NCBI GenBank assembly: GCA_023412665.1
Contig: JAEZCA010000064.1
Location: forward strand, 1-44,559
Length of the DNA stretch: 44,559 nt
From: Bacillota bacterium
Lineage (GTDB): Bacteria; Bacillota; Clostridia; Acetivibrionales; DTU013
Direction: 5' to 3'
Shown here: piece by piece, positions 15,941-23,966 of the stretch
How positions within the stretch are numbered: position 1 is the stretch's first letter
Layout of the letters: each line of letters starts with the position of its first letter
Translations under genes and position numbers: made by a program
Notes under the pieces: model-generated
What the model was told of the DNA's origin: nothing
The model's input: only the letters and a program-made list of their open reading frames with translations
Databases searched by the model: none

Positions 15941-16261
15941 TTACTTGCACTGTGCATTGCAGGGCGGACATTCCTTAAAATACTCATCGTGATATTTATC
16001 TGTTGAAGCCTCATATTTGTGTACATGTCCGTCAGCCATCTTGGTTATGCCGCAATACATATGATAATGTTTTCCGCCTACATATATGGCAGGTCCGGTC
16101 GGATTGTGGAAATCATGGACATGGCCGTCGTTCAGAGAGGTTTTTCCATCCATATAATGGACATGATCAGGATCGTTCTGGTCACAGCTGGTCATACCCT
16201 CGTAATTATGCCAGTGTCCATTGTCTATTGTTGTTTTACCTAAAAAGTAATGCGAATGCAT
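15941..16261 (-). CDS. YmaF-family His-rich protein
   Basis: A 106-residue protein starting after GGAGGTGTTATT. It is built of four or five repeats with a DGHxH or DHVHY core: DNGHWHNYEG, DPDHVHYMDG, NDGHVHDFHN, GKHYHMYCG and ADGHVHKYE. This is the YmaF pattern (PF12788-type). About one residue in seven is His. The C-terminus ends CPPCNAQCK, adding Cys ligands. Metal binding is likely from composition but not demonstrated. No signal peptide. It is convergent with the small-protein genes and divergent from the PilZ gene. The physiological role of the family is not established. Confidence 0.85.
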   Translation of the reverse strand: MHSHYFLGKTTIDNGHWHNYEGMTSCDQNDPDHVHYMDGKTSLNDGHVHDFHNPTGPAIYVGGKHYHMYCGITKMADGHVHKYEASTDKYHDEYFKECPPCNAQCK

Positions 16262-16474
16262 AATAACACCTCCGATATATTGTAGTTTATGTTAACCAAA
16301 CCACCGATGTGACATGAGAATGATAATTTGGTGCTTTTGATTGCTAAGGGGGTAAAAATTTGTTAAAATTATTCAAGAAAGATAAATAATATATCGGATT
16401 AATTTATGGTAATATTTTGAAGTAATGTGTTTTCATATGTGCTGATGTTACAATAAATGGGGTCGGGAGGCAGC

Positions 16475-17086
16475 ATGAGTATTGAAAAGCAGAATTTTGT
16501 ATATATCAGTGTCTACAGCATCGATTACCTTTTAAAATGCACCGTTGAAGACTCATCGGATAAGTTTATCAAACTATCCCCGTTTTCGGGAAAGCTCGAT
16601 ATGCTTCAAATGTATGACCCTGTAGTTATCGTACACAGCAGAGCCGATCAAATCAAAACAATTCAGGGAGATGTGGCTTCCATAGATATCAGCTGCTGTC
16701 AGTTTGATCTGAATATACGCGATATGGAAATATATCAGGATCGGAGAGTTTTCGAAAGATATCCTGCATCTCTTGCCATAAGCGCCCGAAGGAAGTACTC
16801 AAGCAAGCGGCTCCACATGCTGGTCAAAAACATCAGCCTGTACGGGATGGGTGTTATTTCTCCGGTGGATCTGGAAGTTGAGGAAATGGTAGACATTGAC
16901 CTGATAACGGATAGAAGCATGTTTTATTTCAATGGGAAGGTAGTCTGGAAAAACAGGTTCAGCAGCGAATATTTTGAATACGGCATGCAGCTCACAAACT
17001 ATGATGTTGCTACACAATATCAATTCCAGGAATATTTGAAAAAGCAGACGAATTATTACTTAAGCCTGATCCCCAGAGCGAGATAG
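16475..17086 (+). CDS. PilZ-domain c-di-GMP effector (YcgR-like)
   Basis: A 203-residue protein; GGGAGG precedes the ATG at 16475. The N-terminal half (1-85) is a small beta domain similar in placement to the YcgR/flagellar-brake N-domain. The C-terminal PilZ domain (about 88-195) has both c-di-GMP-binding signatures: RRVFER (R91/R95 of RxxxR) and NISLYG (N119, S121, G124 of NxSxxG). It therefore likely binds c-di-GMP and alters motility, adhesion or secretion. No diguanylate cyclase or flagellar gene is adjacent. Its stop codon lies 3 bp from the end of the convergent large gene, with no terminator between them, so the transcripts probably overlap. Confidence 0.88.
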   Translation: MSIEKQNFVYISVYSIDYLLKCTVEDSSDKFIKLSPFSGKLDMLQMYDPVVIVHSRADQIKTIQGDVASIDISCCQFDLNIRDMEIYQDRRVFERYPASLAISARRKYSSKRLHMLVKNISLYGMGVISPVDLEVEEMVDIDLITDRSMFYFNGKVVWKNRFSSEYFEYGMQLTNYDVATQYQFQEYLKKQTNYYLSLIPRAR

Positions 17087-17089
17087 TGC

Positions 17090-19585
17090 TTACATGTCCC
17101 TGTAAAAAGACAGGTTTTGCTCAAGCGCCTGGTCCAGTGAACCGTTTGCCTTGATATAGCCTTTATATCGGTTCTCCAGTTCTCTGGCTTTTTTTGCGCG
17201 CTGAGTCCTGAAGACAGAGAGCTGGTCGGCATAGATCGGCTGGCGCTCAAGCTGCTCGCGTATCTGCCTGGAGAAGGGGCAATGCTTCATGAAAATGCTT
17301 CTGGCTACCTTATTCAGCCGTGGATTGCCCTTTGATTCATTGTTGAGCCATATCTCGTACTCTGATGTAAATATGTCACGGAGCTTATTGTGATACTTGG
17401 AAATCAAAGCTTTGACCTTTTCCTTTGCCTCATCTGTCAGATCGCGGTTTTTACGATAAAACTGTATATAATCCGCATATTCGGAGGTCAGCGAGTTCTG
17501 CGAGATGTCATTCCAGGCTGCGCCCATCATCGTTCTGCAAAGCTCCCAGCGGAAATTGCCTGCCAGCTTGATCAGTATGTCGTCGAGGTTTTCATCGGAG
17601 AAGACCGGAAGCATGAACCTGCCGGGAGTATTCCTGACTCTGCCCGAGATTTCCTGCCACATCATGGCCTTTGTTCCATAGACGGGGACAAGGAGTATGT
17701 CCGGCAATACCTGTTCCATGACAATTTCCTTCTCAATGGAGCTTTCAGCGTTTCTATAATGAATCTCCCGGTGGAAGAGCGAAAAATCCATTTCCATTAT
17801 CCTTGAGAGCCTTTCACGGATCAAAGATGGAGATACGTATGAACGAAGAGGGTCGCAGGGCGCAGCGTCACTGTGGAGTATCGGGAAATATGTCGATATC
17901 TGACCCTGACAAAGCTTGTGGTTCGTAGTGAGCATATTGTCGATCTCAAAGGAAACTCTGCCGTCCCTGTTCTGTAAAAATGCATGCTTGTCGTTATCAG
18001 TCAGACGGCCCTGCTTTTTCAACTCGCGGAACGTATCGGTATAGTCATTTCCGAAATTGTTGATGGAGGGTTCTTTCGCCATATCATATATGGCAGTGAG
18101 CCACTCATGCATCAGGAATATATTTGATGTGCCGCAGGAATCTCTCATGCCGGCAAGCCTGTATAGATCCAGGACCTGCTTTGTGCTCAGCAGCTTTTCA
18201 TCCATGTAGCCAAAGGAGAGGAACATCCTTACTAGCCTTGAGGTGTCATTTTCCGTGTGTGACCTGCGAAATACGGCTGTATATATTTCAAAAAAGGAAT
18301 CGGCAACAGCCTTTCGGATCGATTTGGCCGGTTCGTCGGTGGATAGCTTGTCCTTCAAGTTTCTGAAGGCTGTCAGATTCATCAGAAAGCAAGTGGCTTT
18401 TTCTTCCGAGATTCCCGAATACTCAAGTATTTTGACTGCGCTGCCCTTCAATTCCTCAGGCAGGCTCAGCGCGGAGCTCTGGAAGTCAACTATGGACGGG
18501 TCGCTTCCAGCTGAATATATCGGTGCATCAAGTGCAGCCAGATTATCCGAGTGTATATGCTCGAAATATTCGAAATCAATGCCGGACTTGTGTTTGTATT
18601 CAAGCTCGATATATAAGCATATCTCCTTTAGCCTGTTGAATATAAATGTTGCCGCATCTAATGCCGGAGCATGGTCAAGACCCTTTTGCCTCATTTCAAA
18701 GGCTGCCTTTATGAATGCATCATAGGCATTATCCGTCTCAGGCTTGTAAAAAAGGTTAATTATTTCCTCATAGTTAGTGAAGACTTTACGCAGTTCCTGT
18801 AGTAAAGTGTCAAGATATCCGGAAGCTTCGCCGGCCTGTCGGATGGCTATATAGCTGTCGGCTGAAAAGAAAGCTTTTACTATATCAGACGGAATATTGA
18901 ACAAGTGATTGTAATAATCGATCTCATCAGCTTTTGTTTTCCTATCGGAAGTAATATGCTCATCCGATGGAGTCTCTGAAGGCTCAATGAACTGTTTGCT
19001 GAACTGCAGCGGAACAAAGGCGCCGGACTTCCTTAGCCGGGCCAGAACAGCTGCTCCGTTCTCCGAAACTTTTCCGAAGATTTGGTGAAGGTCATATTCC
19101 TCTGTTATGGCAGCATAATATGCATATAGCTTATCCAGGATTCTTTTTGCTGAATGATAATGGGATAGTGTGTTTTCCAGAACACGATTTGTGTTAACAA
19201 TAAGGCTGCATATCGAATTGACGACATACGCTCCGTAATCGGTGTTGTTTTTTATCAATTCCCCCGCATCCTGCCAGGTGGAGGCAGGGCAGGCATACAA
19301 GGCGCAATCCGTTGCGGCGGTGAAGGTAAGGCTGCCGGTTCCGCCAGTATACAGATCGTTTGCGCCGATGAAAATATTCCGGCTGAGTTCAAAAAGCCTG
19401 TAGCCGGTATGGGCCAGCTTGTCTATGGTGACAGCGCTGCCGGCTGCACTTTCCGCAGCGGATAAATATACATCCAGCTTGCCCTGAAGCAAAAGGCTGA
19501 TAGAGGAAAGACGCCCGCCTTCAAGGATCACAGGAGAGCCTTCCATTACAGTATAACTTCCGTTTTTCTGTATGTGTTGAGCCAT
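17090..19585 (-). CDS. Large protein with N-terminal cyclic-nucleotide-binding-like domain, function unknown
   Basis: An 831-residue protein. Residues about 10-115 resemble a cNMP-binding/Crp-type beta-barrel (VILEGGRLSSISLLLQGKLDVYL, then FIGANDLYTGG and LYACPASTW), but the usual phosphate-binding cassette is not clear. The rest is predicted mostly helical, with no helix-turn-helix, kinase, cyclase or TM segment that I recognise. A late region contains EIVMEQVLPDILLVPVYGTK and NTPGRFMLPVFSD. The ribosome site is weak (GCAGGACG). The C-terminus ends 3 bp from the PilZ gene. I place it as a CNBD-containing protein of Clostridia with no assigned role; a signalling or regulatory function near the PilZ protein is inference. 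Confidence 0.7.
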   Translation of the reverse strand: MAQHIQKNGSYTVMEGSPVILEGGRLSSISLLLQGKLDVYLSAAESAAGSAVTIDKLAHTGYRLFELSRNIFIGANDLYTGGTGSLTFTAATDCALYACPASTWQDAGELIKNNTDYGAYVVNSICSLIVNTNRVLENTLSHYHSAKRILDKLYAYYAAITEEYDLHQIFGKVSENGAAVLARLRKSGAFVPLQFSKQFIEPSETPSDEHITSDRKTKADEIDYYNHLFNIPSDIVKAFFSADSYIAIRQAGEASGYLDTLLQELRKVFTNYEEIINLFYKPETDNAYDAFIKAAFEMRQKGLDHAPALDAATFIFNRLKEICLYIELEYKHKSGIDFEYFEHIHSDNLAALDAPIYSAGSDPSIVDFQSSALSLPEELKGSAVKILEYSGISEEKATCFLMNLTAFRNLKDKLSTDEPAKSIRKAVADSFFEIYTAVFRRSHTENDTSRLVRMFLSFGYMDEKLLSTKQVLDLYRLAGMRDSCGTSNIFLMHEWLTAIYDMAKEPSINNFGNDYTDTFRELKKQGRLTDNDKHAFLQNRDGRVSFEIDNMLTTNHKLCQGQISTYFPILHSDAAPCDPLRSYVSPSLIRERLSRIMEMDFSLFHREIHYRNAESSIEKEIVMEQVLPDILLVPVYGTKAMMWQEISGRVRNTPGRFMLPVFSDENLDDILIKLAGNFRWELCRTMMGAAWNDISQNSLTSEYADYIQFYRKNRDLTDEAKEKVKALISKYHNKLRDIFTSEYEIWLNNESKGNPRLNKVARSIFMKHCPFSRQIREQLERQPIYADQLSVFRTQRAKKARELENRYKGYIKANGSLDQALEQNLSFYRDM

Positions 19586-19689
19586 TTGACCGTCCTGCTG
19601 TTATGTATTTGCCCTGCCGGATAATACACCTGCAGGGTATTAGTATTCTTATTATACTATATTTTCTAGATTATTGATATGGTTTTTTG

Positions 19690-21321
19690 TTAAGCGTTTG
19701 CTCCTGCAATATCCGCAAGGACGAGACCCTTGTTTTTTTCTTCCGCCCACCTTATATTCCAGTCATTTTCGAACAGCAATACAGGCCTTTCCTCATCATC
19801 CTCCACTAGCATAGTTGAGCTTGTAAGATTGAGCCTTTTTGCATCCTCTATACCGGATATGCCTGATATGATCCATCTCGCATGCTTGAAGGACAGGTGC
19901 TGTATTCTTAGATCAACTCCGTACTCATGCCTGAGCCTGTGCTCGAGCACTTCGAACTGCAGTACTCCAACCGCTCCGATCACGATTGATTCCATACCGG
20001 TATCCGGCTGCTTGAACACCTGTATCGCGCCTTCCTCCGAAAGCTGGCTGATGCCTTTTATAAACTGCTTCCTTTTCATGGAGTCGGCCGGTGTGATCCT
20101 GGCAAAGTGTTCGGCGGGGAATATGGGGATGCCCTCGAATCTGAAGCGCTTGCTTCCTTCGCATATGGTATCTCCTATTTTAAATATGCCGGGGTCAAAA
20201 ACACCAATTATGTCACCGGGGAATGCTTCTTCAACTATAGCGCGCTCCTGGGCCATGAACTGCTGCGGCTGGGCAAGCTTGATCTCCTTTCCAGCCTGTA
20301 CGTGATAAACGGACATTCCGCGGGAAAACCTGCCTGAACAGATACGTATGAATGCGATCCTGTCCCTGTGGGTCGGATTCATGTTGGCCTGGATCTTGAA
20401 TACAAAGCCTGAAAAGCTTTCCGATTCAGGGTCGACCTCTCCGGCATCCGAAAGCCTGACCCCAGGCGCCGGAGCCATGTTTATGAATTCTTCCAGGAAG
20501 GGCTGAACTCCAAAGTTCGTCATTGCGCTGCCGAAAAACATCGGGGTCAGCTCTCCATTTCTGACCTTGTCCATTGAAAATTCATCGCCTGCCATGTCCA
20601 GCAGTTCAATTTCTTCGCAAAGTCTGCCATGGTAATGGCTTCCCAGAAGGTCGGCAAACACCGGATCGTCAACGGTTCCCTTGACCGAGCTGACAGCTGT
20701 CTGGCCATGCCTGCCGCCCTCGAAAAGCTCTATTTGCTTTAGTTTTCTGTCATATACGCCCTTGAAATCGCCATCGGTACCGATAGGCCAGTTCATTGGG
20801 TAAGAGCGGATGCCCAGCACATTTTCTATTTCCTCCATGAGCTCAAATGGATCCTTGCTGGCTCTGTCCATCTTATTTACAAATGTAAATATAGGGATAC
20901 CTCTCATTTTACAGACGTGGAAGAGCTTGATGGTCTGGGCCTCCACACCCTTTGCACCGTCGATGAGCATCACTGCGCTGTCGGCGGCAACCAGCGTCCT
21001 GTAGGTATCCTCGCTGAAATCCTGATGACCGGGGGTGTCAAGTATGTTTATGAAATGTCCTCCATATTCAAACTGCATTACACTGGAGGTAACGGAAATA
21101 CCCCTTTGCTTTTCTATATCCATCCAGTCCGACACCGCATAGTTGCCGGCTTTGCGCGCTTTTACAGTACCTGCCAGCCTTATGGCTCCGCCGTAAAGCA
21201 GCAATTTCTCTGTTATTGTGGTTTTACCTGCGTCAGGGTGAGAGATAATGGCGAAGGTTTTTCTCCTGTCTGTTTCACTCTTGATCTGCTCCAAATTGTT
21301 TTGTTGATTTTTGTCCAACAT
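19690..21321 (-). CDS. prfC: Peptide chain release factor 3
   Basis: RF3 is the GTPase that recycles RF1/RF2 from the ribosome after termination. About 543 residues, family length. Motifs: G1 SHPDAGKTT near residue 27, RGISVTSS (switch I), DTPGHQDF (G3), NKMD (G4), then beta-barrel domains with the RF3-type C-terminus (RWIISG). The second in-frame ATG (21321, MLDKNQQ) is preferred because AAGGA abuts the first ATG at 21333 with no spacing. The gene stands between the CNBD protein and the divergent nucleoside kinase, separated by 105 and 141 bp, so it is probably monocistronic. Confidence 0.95.
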   Translation of the reverse strand: MLDKNQQNNLEQIKSETDRRKTFAIISHPDAGKTTITEKLLLYGGAIRLAGTVKARKAGNYAVSDWMDIEKQRGISVTSSVMQFEYGGHFINILDTPGHQDFSEDTYRTLVAADSAVMLIDGAKGVEAQTIKLFHVCKMRGIPIFTFVNKMDRASKDPFELMEEIENVLGIRSYPMNWPIGTDGDFKGVYDRKLKQIELFEGGRHGQTAVSSVKGTVDDPVFADLLGSHYHGRLCEEIELLDMAGDEFSMDKVRNGELTPMFFGSAMTNFGVQPFLEEFINMAPAPGVRLSDAGEVDPESESFSGFVFKIQANMNPTHRDRIAFIRICSGRFSRGMSVYHVQAGKEIKLAQPQQFMAQERAIVEEAFPGDIIGVFDPGIFKIGDTICEGSKRFRFEGIPIFPAEHFARITPADSMKRKQFIKGISQLSEEGAIQVFKQPDTGMESIVIGAVGVLQFEVLEHRLRHEYGVDLRIQHLSFKHARWIISGISGIEDAKRLNLTSSTMLVEDDEERPVLLFENDWNIRWAEEKNKGLVLADIAGANA

Positions 21322-21462
21322 ATATATATTCATTCCTTAAGTTCGTTTTTCAATCATCTTAACTTATATACAAGTATTCTGTCAAATGTTCCATTAACTC
21401 TTTTTATCAGATGCGTTATAATATAATAGAGAGTATTATCCAAAATAGTGAGGAGCAAACGT

Positions 21463-23130
21463 ATGACAGATACAAAAGAGCAGGTAAAGGTCATTATAGA
21501 CCCAGGGCAGAAGGCAGAGGTTCCAAAAGGTACTACGCTTCTAGAACTGTCGCGTGATTACGCAAAGCTTTACCGTGAACCAATAATCGCCGCAAGGGTG
21601 GACAATGATATAAGGGAACTGAGCTATGTGCTGCACAGGGACTGCAGGGTCAGATTCATCGATCTGACTGAGGAAGACGGCATGAGGATATACAGACGAA
21701 GCCTGTACTTTATTTTCATGAAGGCTGCAAATGATCTGTTTCCGGAAAGGCGGGTCATCATCAGCCATGCTGTAAGCAGGGGACTGTTTTGTGAGCTAAG
21801 GGGGGATAAGGCACTTGAGCCGGCTGAGGTATCCAGGCTGGAAGAGAAGATGCATGAGATTGTAGCCAGGGCCCTGCCTTTTGAGAAGAGGGAGCTTCCG
21901 CTATCTGAGGCCGAGGCGTTGTTCGAGTCCAGCGGAAGGATGGACAGGTACCATGCGATAGAGCATAGGAACAAGGAGCTTGTCACTATCTATAACTGTG
22001 GGGGAATGGACGATTACTTTTATGGCTACATGGCGCCGGACACCGGCTATATCAAGGTGTTTGGCCTGAGATACCACGAGGGCGGCCTGATAATACAGTT
22101 CCCAGACAAGTCCTCGCCGCGGACACTGCCCCAATATGTCGAGCAGGAGAAGCTTTTTAACATATATCTCGAGTTTAAGAAATGGGGACGCATACTTGAG
22201 GTCGAGAATGTCGGTGCCCTTAACGATCTTGTCAAGGCCGGCAGGTCCACTGAGATCATCAGGATATCCGAGGCCCTTCATGAAAAAAAGCTTGCGAGCA
22301 TTGCCGACATGATATCGGGCAGTGATCACAGAAAGCGCATAATTCTCATATCAGGACCGTCTTCATCGGGGAAGACCACATTCGCCCAAAGACTGTCGAT
22401 ACAGCTCAGAGTTAATGGAATAAAGCCTGTAACCATATCCCTCGATGATTACTTTGTCAACCGCGAGGACACACCGCGGGATGAGGATGGCGATTACGAC
22501 TATGAAGCGCTGGAAGCAATAGATGTCAGGTTCTTCAACAGGCAATTGACAGAATTGATCGAAGGCAGGGAAGTAGAGCTGCCTGTCTTCAACTTTACAA
22601 CTGGTTCCAGGGAGCCTGTCGGCAAGAAGCTGCAGATCAGCGATGATAATGTGCTTGTGATAGAGGGCATCCACGGCCTGAATGAAAAGCTGACCTCCGA
22701 GATACCAAAGGAAAGCAAGTTTAAGATATATGTCAGTGCGCTGACTTCAATGAACATAGATGATCATAACAGGATACCGACCACCGATAACAGGATCATC
22801 AGGCGCATAGTCAGAGACCACCAGTTCAGGGGCAGCAGCGCAATGAGCACTATAAAGCGCTGGCCTTCGGTAAGGAGAGGAGAGGAGAAGAACATTTTCC
22901 CGTTCCAGGAAAGCGCGGATGTTATGTTTAATTCCTCTCTGATGTATGAACTGAGCGTGCTTAAAACATTGGCCGAACCTTTGCTGTCGGAGATCGACAA
23001 CAGCGCACAGGAATATTCGGAGGCAAGAAGGCTCATCGAATTCCTTAGCTATTTCCTGCCCATTGACTGCAGAGACATTCCGGCTAATTCGATCATACGT
23101 GAGTTTATCGGCGGCAGCTGTTTCTACTGA
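21463..23130 (+). CDS. TGS-domain nucleoside (uridine) kinase
   Basis: A 555-residue protein; GAGGAG lies 7 nt before the ATG at 21463. The N-terminal TGS domain (about 5-65) and a threonyl-tRNA-synthetase-like second domain (about 75-200, with RRVIISHAVSRGLFCEL) precede a uridine-kinase/phosphoribulokinase-type P-loop domain from about residue 285. The Walker A is GPSSSGKTTF (about 297-306), followed by SLDDYFVNREDTP and VIEGIHGLN, the substrate-site pattern of uridine kinases. This fusion is common in Clostridia and usually annotated as nucleoside kinase; the phosphoryl acceptor is not proven. The 3' end is echoed twice just downstream (23141-23231), ending in the same SCFY-type tail. Confidence 0.88.
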   Translation: MTDTKEQVKVIIDPGQKAEVPKGTTLLELSRDYAKLYREPIIAARVDNDIRELSYVLHRDCRVRFIDLTEEDGMRIYRRSLYFIFMKAANDLFPERRVIISHAVSRGLFCELRGDKALEPAEVSRLEEKMHEIVARALPFEKRELPLSEAEALFESSGRMDRYHAIEHRNKELVTIYNCGGMDDYFYGYMAPDTGYIKVFGLRYHEGGLIIQFPDKSSPRTLPQYVEQEKLFNIYLEFKKWGRILEVENVGALNDLVKAGRSTEIIRISEALHEKKLASIADMISGSDHRKRIILISGPSSSGKTTFAQRLSIQLRVNGIKPVTISLDDYFVNREDTPRDEDGDYDYEALEAIDVRFFNRQLTELIEGREVELPVFNFTTGSREPVGKKLQISDDNVLVIEGIHGLNEKLTSEIPKESKFKIYVSALTSMNIDDHNRIPTTDNRIIRRIVRDHQFRGSSAMSTIKRWPSVRRGEEKNIFPFQESADVMFNSSLMYELSVLKTLAEPLLSEIDNSAQEYSEARRLIEFLSYFLPIDCRDIPANSIIREFIGGSCFY

Positions 23131-23140
23131 TGGTTTATAG

Positions 23141-23231
23141 GAGCTTATCAACGGCAGCTGTTGCTACTGAATGTAGAGATGATCCGGCTAAATCTATCAT
23201 AAGGGAATTCATTGGCAGCTGTTTCTACTGA
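23141..23231 (+). pseudogene. Two degenerate extra copies of the nucleoside-kinase 3' end
   Basis: The last 30 nt of the kinase gene (23101-23130) recur at 23141-23170 with 26 of 30 identities, including the TGA. A longer copy at 23172-23231 translates as CRDDPAKSIIREFIGSCFY plus stop, against CRDIPANSIIREFIGGSCFY at the true C-terminus. There is no start or ribosome site. They look like tail remnants of former tandem copies of the gene. Confidence 0.8.
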
Positions 23232-23241
23232 TGATTAATGG

Positions 23242-23288
23242 AAAAGCTCCATAACGGTCCGACCAGCGGAATCGTTATGGAGCTTTTT
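23242..23288 (+). terminator. Terminator of the nucleoside kinase gene
   Basis: AAAAGCTCCATAACG (23242-23256) pairs perfectly with CGTTATGGAGCTTTT (23273-23287) around a 16-nt loop, ending in a T-tract. It is nearly bidirectional and also lies downstream of the convergent DUF1540 gene. Confidence 0.85.
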
Positions 23289-23329
23289 GCTGATTGGACT
23301 GACTAAATCATTCCCGGTCGTAAAAATTA

Positions 23330-23509
23330 TCAGCTTTTATTTTCTGAATAATAGAAGGTCGCGCAGTCTGTCTGCTCGGATGATACTGAGTTTTTCGGCT
23401 CTACCTGTATCTTGGACGCGCTGCAGTAATCGCCCTGCATGTAATAGTAGCATGTATTTACCGAACACGAGATACCGGCGTTCGGGTGGTCCATTTTTTG
23501 AGCTTTCAT
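23330..23509 (-). CDS. DUF1540-type Cys-rich small protein
   Basis: A 59-residue protein starting at ATG 23509, with GGGAGG 7 nt upstream. It contains GISCSVNTCYYYMQGDYCSASKI and a later DCATF, the DUF1540 signature of four Cys (CSVxxCxYxxxxxC...C). The Cys pattern suggests metal binding or disulfide formation; the role of the family is not known to me. It is convergent with the nucleoside kinase and shares the terminator region at 23242-23288. Confidence 0.85.
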   Translation of the reverse strand: MKAQKMDHPNAGISCSVNTCYYYMQGDYCSASKIQVEPKNSVSSEQTDCATFYYSENKS

Positions 23510-23634
23510 TGTTAAGCCTCCCTTGTGTTTTAAGATTACAGTATTATTATTTACAGAGTAAGAAATATTATTGCATGGCGATAGATGTTGAAAAAAACCA
23601 TGCTTGTTATCTGGTTTTCAAACAGTGTGGCTGA

Positions 23635-23817
23635 TTGGCCATATTTTCAATTATGGGCAGCGCACCTCAGCCTACTTGGCCATATTTTCAATTATGGGCA
23701 GCAACTATGCTGTAATGCAGTGACATAAAACTAGATAGCTTTATTTATGTAATCTATTTGTGGAATATTTACAATAATTAACCATGAAATCCTGCCCCTA
23801 ATTGAAAATTTGGCCAT
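23635..23817. repeat. MITE-like element with doubled left-end repeat
   Basis: A 27-nt motif starting TTGGCCATATTTTCAATT occurs at 23635-23661 and again, identical, at 23676-23702. An inverted version (23 of 27 matches) lies at 23791-23817. The roughly 90 bp between have no coding capacity. Two direct copies at one end and an inverted copy at the other resemble ends of elements with multiple transposase sites, such as the IS21 family; that link is inference. It occupies the middle of the 457-bp gap between the DUF1540 gene and xylB, which otherwise holds only the xyl promoter region. Confidence 0.65.
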
Positions 23818-23840
23818 GTTGACTAATCGCATCCTAGATT

Positions 23841-23857
23841 AATAAACTTAGTTTATT
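23841..23857. promoter_or_regulatory. Candidate XylR (ROK) operator
   Basis: AATAAACTTAGTTTATT is a perfect 8-1-8 palindrome about 110 bp before xylB. Its AT-rich AGTTTA half-site resembles known xyl operators bound by ROK-type XylR in Firmicutes. Assignment to the ROK regulator encoded downstream is inference. Confidence 0.5.
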
Positions 23858-23908
23858 TAGTAAAATAAAATTTTGTTTTTGTTGACTATTTTCATTGCAT
23901 ATTTTTCC

Positions 23909-23937
23909 TTGGTAGAGTATACTTAATAATATAATAT
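23909..23937 (+). promoter_or_regulatory. Candidate sigma-A promoter of the xyl operon
   Basis: TTGGTA (23909-23914), a 17-bp spacer and TAATAT (23932-23937) lie 30 bp before the xylB ATG. A stronger TTGACT at 23883 has no matching -10 at the right distance. Confidence 0.45.
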
Positions 23938-23966
23938 TATAAAGCTAAATATCGGGAGGGAAGCTT

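Noticed and set aside
16262..16474. Sigma-D-like flagellar promoter before the PilZ gene (TATATCGG near 16389)
   Set aside because: The motif is in the wrong orientation and the -35 TAAA spacing is not met.
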